Positions 1-5,905 of a stretch of DNA of 14,406 nucleotides are shown here, one piece after another. The stretch spans positions 1 through 14,406 of the forward strand of contig JAJYDH010000106.1 in NCBI GenBank assembly GCA_021777685.1, given 5' to 3'. Under the pieces are notes generated by a model. It ran no database searches, was not told the DNA's origin, and saw only the letters and a list, made by a program, of their open reading frames with translations. Source of the DNA: Planctomycetota bacterium (GTDB lineage Bacteria > Planctomycetota > Planctomycetia > Isosphaerales > Isosphaeraceae). A program made the translations under genes and the position numbers. Positions within the stretch are counted from its first letter, which is position 1, and every line of letters begins with the position of its first letter.

Positions 1-57
1 AAGGGTCCCGGCGGCAAATCGTAAGGCCAGAGTGGCGAATGGGCGCATCTTCGTCAT
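1..57 (-). CDS. 5' end of a secreted or membrane protein (partial)
   Basis: Only the first codons are inside the window; the gene continues past the left edge. Translation from ATG at 57 gives MTKMRPFATLALRFAAGTL, a positively charged start followed by a hydrophobic run, typical of a signal peptide or first membrane segment. A Shine-Dalgarno-like AGGAAGG (complement of 58-64) lies directly against the first ATG but about 9 bases before the second ATG at 48, so Met4 may be the true start. The gene lies downstream of, and in the same direction as, the adenylation enzyme ending at 154, about 96 bases away, so co-transcription is possible. The function cannot be read from 19 residues. Confidence 0.5.
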   Translation of the reverse strand, partial: MTKMRPFATLALRFAAGTL

Positions 58-101
58 CCTTCCTGGGGAGATTTCGGCGGGCCGATCCATTCGGGTCGGT
101 C

Positions 102-129
102 GTGGTGGGCCTCGAAGACTCGGCACCAC
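102..129 (-). terminator. Hairpin downstream of the adenylation gene
   Basis: GTGGTG (102-107) pairs with CACCAC (124-129), and CC (110-111) with GG (122-123) after a two-base bulge, leaving a 10-base loop. It lies 25 bases past the stop codon of the minus-strand gene. There is no T-tract, so it is only a terminator-like or RNA-stability structure. Confidence 0.25.
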
Positions 130-153
130 CCTACATGTTTTCATCTTCGACGT

Positions 154-1734
154 TTAATCGGCCGCTATCGTGGCCATCTGCTTGAGGCCCTGGTAATCGA
201 CCTTGTCGGTCGACGTGGTCGGCAGGCCGGAGAGGAACTGGACCTCGTCGGGGACCATGTAAGGCGGGAGGTAGCGGGTGCAGTGCCGCTTGAGGGCGAT
301 GATCGAGCCTTTCAGGCCGGGCTTCATGGCGACGAAGGCGACTAGCGAGGCTCCGTCGTCGGTGGCCCGGGAGATCACGGCGGCGCGGTCGACCCCTTCG
401 TGCTTGTAGAGGGCCGATTCGATCTCGCCCAGCTCGATCCGGTAGCCGCGCTTCTTGACCATCCGGTCGCGGCGGCCGTGGAAGCGGTGGCAGCCGTCCC
501 CCTCGTCGGTGACGAGGTCGCCGGTCCGGTACCAGGCGCCCTGGTCGTCGAGGAAGAAGGCCCGCGCGGTCAGGTCGGGCCGGCCGAAGTAGCCGAGCAT
601 CACGCCGGGGCCGGAGACGACCAGCTCGCCGACCGTCCCGGGCGGGACGTCGCGGCCGTGGTCGTCGACCACCCGGGCCAGCGCGGGCGGGCAGGCCGGG
701 CCGATCGGGAAGGGGGTCTCGCGATCGGCGTCGATCGTCCGGGGGATCTCGAACGCGGTGCAGACGTTGGTCTCGGTCGGACCGTAGAGGTTCCACATCG
801 TCGAGTCGGGCCAGGCCCGGCGGAGCTTCCTCAGCGGCGCGATCGGGAAGACCTCGCCGGCGAACAGCACGAGCCGGGGGGCGAACCGGCCCAGGCGGTC
901 GACCCCGCCGTACTCCGCGAGCAGGGCCAGGATCGACGGGGCCGAGTACCAGACGGAGATGCCCCGCTCGGACAGGAACACGCCCAGCCGCGCGGGGTCC
1001 TTGCCGGTCGACTCGCCGATCAGGACCAGCGTGCCGCCCGCGCGGCACGAGGCGTAGAGGTCGAAGATCGACAGGTCGAAGTGGAACGGCGCGTGCGAGG
1101 CGAAGCGGTCGGTCGGTTCGAGGTCGAAGCTCTGGTCGCACCAGTCGAGGAACGCGAAGGCGTTGGCGTGCGAGAGCATCACGCCCTTGGGCGTCCCGGT
1201 CGAGCCCGAGGTGTAGAGGATGTACGCGACGTCGTCCTCGTCATACGCCGGGGGCAGGGGCGACGGGGCATCGTCGGCCATGACCCGGTCCCACGAGGCG
1301 TCGGTCGGGCAGGTCCGGCCCTGCTCGTCGCCCACGACGACGAACCGGGGCAGGGGGCCGGCCTCGGGCCAGGCGTCGCGGAGGGCTTGGGCGTGCTCGG
1401 CGAGGACGACGACCGCCTTGACCCCGGCGTCGGCCAGGATGCCCGCCCCCCGGATCGGCGGCGAGCCCGGGTCGACCGGAACATAAGCCGCGCCCGATCG
1501 GAGGACGCCGTGGATCGTCGCGACCGCCTCCCGCCCCTTGGGCAGGAACAGCCCCACGCGGTCCCCCCGCCCCACGCCCCACCGATGCAGGCGGGTCGCC
1601 AGCCGGTCGGCCGAGTGGAGGAGTTCGCGATAACTATAAGTTTTGCCGCGCTCGTCCTCGACGGCCGGATGGTCGGGCCGGCTCGCGGCCGAGCGGTCGA
1701 GGAACTGGCTGAGGTGGTGAGCGTCCTTGCCCAT
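154..1734 (-). CDS. Stand-alone amino-acid adenylation enzyme (prolyl-AMP-ligase-like A domain)
   Basis: This 526-residue protein is a complete ANL-superfamily adenylation domain, expected to form an aminoacyl-AMP with ATP and load it onto a carrier protein. Core motifs in order: A3 YTSGSTGTPKGV (174-185), A4 FHFDLSIFDLY (217-227), A5 NLYGPTETN (315-323), A7 YRTGDL (402-407), A8 GRRDRMVKKRGYRIELGEIE (420-439), and A10 TSTDKVDY with the catalytic lysine at 511. The Asp of FDLS (D220), which normally binds the substrate amino group, is present, so an alpha-amino acid is likely. By-eye alignment to GrsA-PheA gives the pocket code DLFYLALVCK, close to the code I recall for proline-activating stand-alone enzymes (PltF, RedM, AnaC type). 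There is no carrier, condensation or thioesterase domain, and the length matches a lone A domain. The ATG at 1734 is the first in frame before the conserved N-terminus; its ribosome site is weak. A DltA-like or other amino-acid:carrier ligase is the alternative. Confidence 0.85.
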   Translation of the reverse strand: MGKDAHHLSQFLDRSAASRPDHPAVEDERGKTYSYRELLHSADRLATRLHRWGVGRGDRVGLFLPKGREAVATIHGVLRSGAAYVPVDPGSPPIRGAGILADAGVKAVVVLAEHAQALRDAWPEAGPLPRFVVVGDEQGRTCPTDASWDRVMADDAPSPLPPAYDEDDVAYILYTSGSTGTPKGVMLSHANAFAFLDWCDQSFDLEPTDRFASHAPFHFDLSIFDLYASCRAGGTLVLIGESTGKDPARLGVFLSERGISVWYSAPSILALLAEYGGVDRLGRFAPRLVLFAGEVFPIAPLRKLRRAWPDSTMWNLYGPTETNVCTAFEIPRTIDADRETPFPIGPACPPALARVVDDHGRDVPPGTVGELVVSGPGVMLGYFGRPDLTARAFFLDDQGAWYRTGDLVTDEGDGCHRFHGRRDRMVKKRGYRIELGEIESALYKHEGVDRAAVISRATDDGASLVAFVAMKPGLKGSIIALKRHCTRYLPPYMVPDEVQFLSGLPTTSTDKVDYQGLKQMATIAAD

Positions 1735-1891
1735 GATGGTGCTTCTTATTCGAGGTGCGAGGAGGGGCCGAGCCCCGGGCGTTCCTGTCCCGAGTGGCCG
1801 GGCATGGTGCCCTGATTCGCGGGCGAGGTCAAGGCCAGGTTGGCCGCCGTGGGCCGGGCCGAACGGCTCCCGAAAGGTCCGCTCGCGCCCC

Positions 1892-1919
1892 TTGACAGAT
1901 CGGAACCGGGCTGTAAGAT
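1892..1919 (+). promoter_or_regulatory. Sigma-70-type promoter of the ArsR/SRPBCC operon
   Basis: A perfect -35 TTGACA (1892-1897), a 16-base spacer and -10 TAAGAT (1914-1919). The expected transcription start is near 1926, about 28 bases before the ArsR start codon. It is one of the best consensus promoters in the window. Confidence 0.7.
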
Positions 1920-1926
1920 ACCGTGC

Positions 1927-1948
1927 GGTTAATTAACCAGTTGGTGAA
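1927..1948 (+). promoter_or_regulatory. Palindromic operator overlapping the start of the ArsR transcript
   Basis: A perfect 12-base palindrome GGTTAATTAACC (1927-1938) overlaps a second inverted repeat, TTAACCA-GT-TGGTGAA (1933-1948), whose arms match at 6 of 7 positions. Both sit at or just after the predicted transcription start and immediately before the ArsR ATG at 1954. This is where an autorepressing winged-helix dimer would block transcription. Binding by the adjacent regulator is inferred from position and symmetry. Confidence 0.55.
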
Positions 1949-1953
1949 ACGCC

Positions 1954-2310
1954 ATGCCCGCCGACCCGCTCAGCCTGACCTTCGCGGCCCTCGCCGACCC
2001 GACCCGTCGGGCGATCCTGGCTCGCCTCAGCTCCGGCGAGGCGTCGGTCAAGGAGCTTGCCGAGCCGTTCGCGATGACCCTCCCGGCCGTGACCAAGCAC
2101 CTCAAGGTGCTCCAGCACGCCGGGCTGATCACGCAAGGTCGACGGGCCCAGTGGCGGCCCTGCCGGCTCGAAGCGAGGCCGCTGCGGGAGGTCGCGGGCT
2201 GGGTGGAGTCGTATCGCCGGTTCTGGGACGAGAGCCTCGACCGATTGGACGAGTATCTCGGCGAAATCCAAAAGGAGGAGACGGGAGATGATCGAAGAGA
2301 AGAGCCGTAG
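1954..2310 (+). CDS. ArsR-family winged-helix transcriptional regulator
   Basis: This 118-residue protein is a compact ArsR/SmtB-type DNA-binding regulator. The N-terminal signature LADPTRRAIL (13-22) is followed by the helix-turn-helix with recognition helix MTLPAVTKHLKVLQHAGLI (41-59) and a wing around QGRRAQWRPCRLE (61-73). The C-terminal helix (about 80-108) is the usual dimerisation region. There is no CxC-type metal-binding motif, so it belongs to the non-metal branch commonly paired with SRPBCC proteins. The start at 1954 lies directly after the promoter and operator palindrome with only a weak ribosome site (GGTGA). The downstream SRPBCC gene overlaps its 3' end by 23 bases, so the two are translationally coupled and probably autoregulated through the palindrome at 1927-1948. 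Confidence 0.9.
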   Translation: MPADPLSLTFAALADPTRRAILARLSSGEASVKELAEPFAMTLPAVTKHLKVLQHAGLITQGRRAQWRPCRLEARPLREVAGWVESYRRFWDESLDRLDEYLGEIQKEETGDDRREEP

Positions 2311-2812
2311 CAACCCGGAGTCGTCGGGGCGGGAATTCGTCATCACCCGCGAATTTGACGCGCCTCGCGACCTGGTGTTCCGGGCCTGGACCGAGGCCGA
2401 CCGGCTGGCCCGCTGGTTCGGGCCGAAGGGCTTCACGACGCTGTCGACGGCGCTCGACCTCCGGCCCGGCGGCGTCTTCCTCTATGGGATGCGGTCGCCC
2501 GACGGCCACCCGATGTGGGGCAGGTGGATCTTCCGCGAGATCCTCTCGCCCGAACGTCTCACGTTCGTCATGTCGTTCTCGGACGAGGCGGGCGGCGTGA
2601 CCCGGCATCCCTTCGCGCCGGACTGGCCGCGGGAAATCCTGTCGACGGTGACCTTCGCCGAGCACGCCGGCAGGACGACGCTCACGATGCGCGGAATCCC
2701 CATCAACGCGACCGAGTCGGAACGGGAGGCCTTCGAGGCCGGCCGCGAATCGATGCGGATCGGCTGGGGCGGGACCCTCGACCGGTTCGCCGGCCACCTG
2801 GCGGACGCCTGA
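2288..2812 (+). CDS. SRPBCC (AHSA1-like) domain protein
   Basis: This 174-residue protein has a START/Bet v1-like helix-grip fold of the Aha1-C-terminal (AHSA1) type. It opens with ITREFDAPRDLVFRAWTEAD (19-38) and RWFGPKGF (42-49), the usual first strand and helices. A block of strands follows (WGRWIFREILSPERLTFV, 77-94), and a long C-terminal helix ends in GWGGTLDRFAGHL (159-171). Such proteins bind hydrophobic ligands in an internal cavity, and the substrate here is unknown. A strong ribosome site GGAGG (2274-2278) sits 9 bases before the ATG, inside the 3' end of the ArsR gene. ArsR-SRPBCC operons are common in bacteria, and the regulator most likely controls this protein's expression. Confidence 0.88.
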   Translation: MIEEKSRSNPESSGREFVITREFDAPRDLVFRAWTEADRLARWFGPKGFTTLSTALDLRPGGVFLYGMRSPDGHPMWGRWIFREILSPERLTFVMSFSDEAGGVTRHPFAPDWPREILSTVTFAEHAGRTTLTMRGIPINATESEREAFEAGRESMRIGWGGTLDRFAGHLADA

Positions 2813-3031
2813 ACCGGGCGGTCCGGCGGGATGGCGAGCCTCGCCGCGGAGGGCGCGGAGGGGAGACGGGCGGATCGGCCCGGCTCCCTCGTCCAACTCG
2901 GTGCCCTTCCGCGATCTCCGGGCGGGATTCGAGGCGACGCCCCGGAATCCCTCGGGGGCCACGGCGGATGGTCGCCTCCCGACAGGTCCATTTTGGTTTG
3001 TCGTGCAAAGTCGATTTTTGACGCGGATTCT

Positions 3032-3080
3032 CGGCCCGGTTTCCTCGATTTTGGGCCCATTTCGGCCGAAAACCGGGCCG
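3032..3080. other. Long intergenic hairpin with 11-base stem
   Basis: CGGCCCGGTTT (3032-3042) is the exact reverse complement of AAACCGGGCCG (3070-3080), with a 27-base loop. It lies in an otherwise unexplained T-rich patch, followed by a short T-run (3091-3095) on the plus strand. It is about 220 bases past the SRPBCC stop, so it is a distant terminator at best. Confidence 0.5.
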
Positions 3081-3331
3081 ATTGCGCGGCTTTTTCGGGG
3101 TCTCGCGGATCACTTTGGCCGGCTTTGTCACGCCAAGTCGGGCGGAAATTAACCCCCGGGCCATCCCCTGAGGTGGCGACGAGCCGTCCCGGTCGGGCCC
3201 GTCGCGGCGAGAAATCGGCGAGGTCCGGGCAAAAAGTGTGTTCGGCCGGCCTCGCGAGAGCGAAAGTCATCAGGTCGGGTGCCGGCGGTCGCCGTCGGAG
3301 ATCCGGCCTCCTCGCGCCCCGGCGGTCGCGA

Positions 3332-3508
3332 TTGGGTCCGTGTTGGAGCACGCCGGGTTGCGCCTCGGCGGAGTTGGGCCCGTCCGGGAGAGCGTCCGGG
3401 ACGGCGATGGCCACATGCGGAGGCCGCCCCTCGGCCCGTGGGCTCGATCGAAGGCGGTCGGGACGCGGGCCCCCGGAGCGGCCCCCGCCTGGATTGGGTC
3501 TGTTTTGT
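3332..3508. repeat. Degenerate interspersed TTGGGTCCG repeats
   Basis: Three related 15-base units occur at 3332-3346 (TTGGGTCCGTGTTGG), 3374-3388 (TTGGGCCCGTCCGGG) and 3494-3508 (TTGGGTCTGTTTTGT). Read on the minus strand they give NTDPI, RTGPT and KTDPI. They resemble the array at 9859-9979, whose minus-strand reading contains NANPT and NWNPT. The family looks like the TNPI/NPT-type short repeat that I recall from spurious proteins of planctomycete genomes. Confidence 0.4.
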
Positions 3509-3532
3509 CGAGATAGAATCGGCCCGTGACGC

Positions 3533-4711
3533 TCAACGGCCGGCCGGGAACAGCTCGCGGGCGAGGTCCGGGTCGGCGAGGAGGGTCTTGGAGAGCCCTT
3601 CGAAGAGGAGCTTGTGGCCGAGGGCGTTGGGGTGGTCGTCTCCGGGGGCGATCTCGACCTTGGCGGGCTCGACCCCGTCGAAGGTGGCGGAGAGGTCGAC
3701 CAGGGGGATGGCGTGGCGGGCGGCGATCCCGGCCTGGCGGGCGGCGAACAGGGACCGGGCGTCGCTGGCGTCGTCGCGGCTGGCCCGGGGGACGAGGAGG
3801 GCCACGAGCGGCAGGCCGAGCGACCGGCAGTCGGCGGCCAGGGCGCCCAGGACGGCGTCGGCGAAGGTCCAGTAATGCTCCTTGACCCGGGACTTGAAGC
3901 CCTTCTGATGGTCGAGGCTCGCCCAGGCGTCGGTCCGCTCGCGGACCAGGTCGATCCCGGCCTCGGCGACGGCCCGGCGGAAGAAGTCGTACTTCAGGTC
4001 GACGTCGTTCTTGATCAGCCCGCCGAGGTGGATCTCGACCAGGCGGGGGTCGAGCATCGTCGAGGAGAACAGGACGAGGTCGGGCCGGGACGCCAGGGCC
4101 TTCCGGCGGAAGACGTCGTACCGCTGGGCCGGGCCGTAGGCGGCGACGGCGAAGTTGAGCACCTCGAACCGCCGCGAGAGGCCCAGCCGCGCGGCCTCGG
4201 CGTTGAGCCGGTCTTCGAGCCGGTTTTCATAAGTGTCGGGCGTGGCGACCCCCCAGCCCATGTCGATCGACGAGCCGAGCAGGGCGATCCGGTAGACCCC
4301 TTCGGGCTTGTCGACGGCGTACTCGCGGTCGCGCATCCCCTGCGTGTTGGACGTGTACCGCTGGCCGAAGAAGGTGGCGTCGTAGTCGGGCTTGAGGTCG
4401 AACTGGAGGAAGTCGTCCTTCCGCTCGCGGGTCACTTCCTTGACCTGGCCCCGGTTGTGGCCGATCGGGTCGCCCATGATGGCCAGTTCGAGCGGCCCCT
4501 GGGCCCCTCGGGCGTCGTGACCGCCGGCGATGAGCCCTTCGTAATAGCCTCCGGGCCGGTTCGCGGACTCGGGCTCGGGCGACAGGAGCCCCTCGCGGGC
4601 GACGGTCAGGGCCCAGCCGGCGGGCAGGGGGGCCAGGCCGGCCAGGAGCACGGTCGCCGTCATCAGGGCCCGGAGGGCGGAGGGGCGGGCGGCCGGTTTC
4701 GGATCGATCAT
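3533..4711 (-). CDS. SGNH-type secreted/anchored protein, possibly catalytically degenerate
   Basis: This 392-residue protein starts with a hydrophobic segment (about 13-36) that would be a signal peptide or anchor. The SGNH region has block I IALLGSSIDMGWGV (142-155), a block with NFAVAAYGPAQ (186-196), and a C-terminal block APGDDHPNALGHKLL (355-369). By family knowledge these carry the Ser nucleophile, an oxyanion Asn, and the Asp/His pair. It is a paralogue of the gene immediately upstream, sharing the segment GMRDREYAVDKPEGV (125-139). Compared with the paralogue, GDS is GSS here and the Asp three residues before the His is Gly357, though Asp358 could compensate. The start codon overlaps the upstream stop as ATGA (4708-4711), and AGAGGTGA lies about 8 bases before it. 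It is the third gene of the MBOAT operon and probably handles O-acyl groups on an exported glycan. Confidence 0.75.
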   Translation of the reverse strand: MIDPKPAARPSALRALMTATVLLAGLAPLPAGWALTVAREGLLSPEPESANRPGGYYEGLIAGGHDARGAQGPLELAIMGDPIGHNRGQVKEVTRERKDDFLQFDLKPDYDATFFGQRYTSNTQGMRDREYAVDKPEGVYRIALLGSSIDMGWGVATPDTYENRLEDRLNAEAARLGLSRRFEVLNFAVAAYGPAQRYDVFRRKALASRPDLVLFSSTMLDPRLVEIHLGGLIKNDVDLKYDFFRRAVAEAGIDLVRERTDAWASLDHQKGFKSRVKEHYWTFADAVLGALAADCRSLGLPLVALLVPRASRDDASDARSLFAARQAGIAARHAIPLVDLSATFDGVEPAKVEIAPGDDHPNALGHKLLFEGLSKTLLADPDLARELFPAGR

Positions 4712-5817
4712 CGGGGATCACCTCTCAAGGGCCGGCCCGGGTCGCGAGGCCGGCGGAGTTTCGTCCGGGTCGTCATCTCTTGGCGCAAGGATTCTTCGAG
4801 CCGATCGGCCAGCAGGGCGTGGCCGGCCGCGTTGGGGTGGAAGTCGTCCGGGCCGATCGCCAGCGCCTTCGGGTCGAGGCCGTCGAAGGCGTCCGAGAGG
4901 TCGACGACCCGCGTGAACCCGGCCCCCCGGGCCAGCCCGACCAGCCGGGCCCGGTCGGCCGGAGGGGTCGGCTTGCCCACGCGAGGCAGGAGCAGCCAGA
5001 CGCTCGGCACGCCCCTCGACCGGCAATCGGCCGCGACCGTCCGGTAGACGCCGCCCAGGATCGCCTCGCGGTGCGGGCGGAGGGCCGTCTTGTACGACTC
5101 CTCATCGCCGCCCGGCCGGGCGTCCGCGACCGCCAGCCCTTCTTTATAGGAGGCGACGTCCCAGCCGACCCCTTTCGGCAGGAGGGAGCGGAGCTTGCGG
5201 TCGTCCCAGCCGAAGTCGGCGGGCGTCCCCTGGAAGACGACGAGGTCGGGCCTCGACGTCCACCCTTCGCGGGTGAAATGCTCCCACCTCTGGCCGGGGG
5301 CGAGGCCCGGGACGGCGTGGTTCCAGACCTCGGCCGGGGCGAATCGATCGAGCATGCGTTCCCAGGTCGGCTCGAACCCTCGATCGGGCTCGACCCCCCA
5401 GCCGGCGCCGATCGAGTCGCCGGCCAGGGCGACCCGGAAGACGCCCTCGGGCTTGTCGACAGCGTATTCGCGGTCGCGCATCCCCCGGGCGTTGGTCGCC
5501 CAGGTCGCCCCCCGGTGCGGGACCGAGAGGTTGGCCTTGAGGACGTATTCGCGGACGTCGGGCACGGGAACGGTGAGCGGGCCGAAGTCGGTCGGAGGGG
5601 GCTCGGGCTTCGCCCGGCCGACCCGGTCGAGCCGGCGGCCGGGGTCGGTCAGGGTCTCGTAATAGCCCCGCTCCATCCGCTCGACATCGATCGCGTTCGG
5701 GTGGTCGGCCCGCAACGCCTCGCGGACCCGCCCGCTCCAACCCGGCGGGGCCACGCCCCAGGCCAGCAGGGCGGCCGTGAAGACCAGGGATGGGAAGGAT
5801 CGAGGAGGGCGGGTCAT
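4708..5817 (-). CDS. SGNH-hydrolase-like protein paired with the MBOAT acyltransferase (AlgJ/AlgX-like role)
   Basis: Translation from ATG at 5817 gives 369 residues beginning MTRPPRSFPSLVFTAALLAW, a basic start plus hydrophobic segment expected to export or anchor the protein. SGNH blocks are intact: VALAGDSIGAGWGV (129-142, nucleophile Ser135), VWNHAVPGLAPGQ (164-176, Asn166) and GPDDFHPNAAGH (322-333), where Asp324 and His327 form a proper DxxH. The frame continues upstream to an ATG at 5889, but that extension lies inside an intergenic hairpin, so I prefer 5817; the ribosome site there is weak (AAGG). By analogy with AlgI/AlgJ-type cassettes, the MBOAT enzyme moves acyl groups across the membrane and this protein transfers or removes them on the glycan. 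Its downstream neighbour is a coupled paralogue. Confidence 0.78.
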   Translation of the reverse strand: MTRPPRSFPSLVFTAALLAWGVAPPGWSGRVREALRADHPNAIDVERMERGYYETLTDPGRRLDRVGRAKPEPPPTDFGPLTVPVPDVREYVLKANLSVPHRGATWATNARGMRDREYAVDKPEGVFRVALAGDSIGAGWGVEPDRGFEPTWERMLDRFAPAEVWNHAVPGLAPGQRWEHFTREGWTSRPDLVVFQGTPADFGWDDRKLRSLLPKGVGWDVASYKEGLAVADARPGGDEESYKTALRPHREAILGGVYRTVAADCRSRGVPSVWLLLPRVGKPTPPADRARLVGLARGAGFTRVVDLSDAFDGLDPKALAIGPDDFHPNAAGHALLADRLEESLRQEMTTRTKLRRPRDPGRPLRGDPR

Positions 5818-5852
5818 CCGTGCCTTGGGTCGAGGGCCGATCGGCGATGATT

Positions 5853-5897
5853 GATGATCGATGGCCGATGAGATCCGATCATCGTCCATCGATCATC
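5853..5897. repeat. Nineteen-position hairpin between the MBOAT and SGNH genes
   Basis: GATGATCGATGG (5853-5864) pairs perfectly with CCATCGATCATC (5886-5897). Inside, CGATGA (5866-5871) pairs with TCATCG (5879-5884), separated from the outer stem by a single C/T mismatch and closed by a 7-base loop. The element fills the 88-base gap between the MBOAT stop (5906) and the SGNH start (5817). It could be a REP-like repeat, an RNA processing or stability site, or an attenuator that lowers expression of the SGNH genes relative to MBOAT. Confidence 0.7.
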
Positions 5898-5905
5898 GTC
5901 GATGC

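Larger units (their letters stand above)
2813..3532. other. 720-base spacer without a supported gene
   Basis: The stretch separates the plus-strand SRPBCC gene from the minus-strand SGNH gene, so the two are convergent. Open frames on both strands have no ribosome sites or recognisable motifs and look like GC-driven shadows. The left 190 bases are very GC-rich. Around 2990-3130 the sequence becomes richer in T and A, with a long hairpin at 3032-3080. From about 3330 to 3510 it holds scattered copies of a TTGGGT repeat, listed separately. Confidence 0.6.

Noticed and set aside
112..136. Similarity between the CGGCACCACCCT stretch near 121 and CGACACCACCCT near 11978
   Set aside because: The shared part is only about a dozen bases with mismatches, too short to call a repeat without a genome-wide count.
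2482..3414. Minus-strand open frame of 310 codons across the spacer and SRPBCC gene
   Set aside because: It overlaps the SRPBCC gene in antisense and gives a disordered Arg/Pro-rich product with no motif.
5818..5889. N-terminal extension of the SGNH protein to an ATG at 5889
   Set aside because: It would translate through the intergenic hairpin, has no ribosome site, and would put polar residues before a good signal-type N-terminus that begins at 5817.
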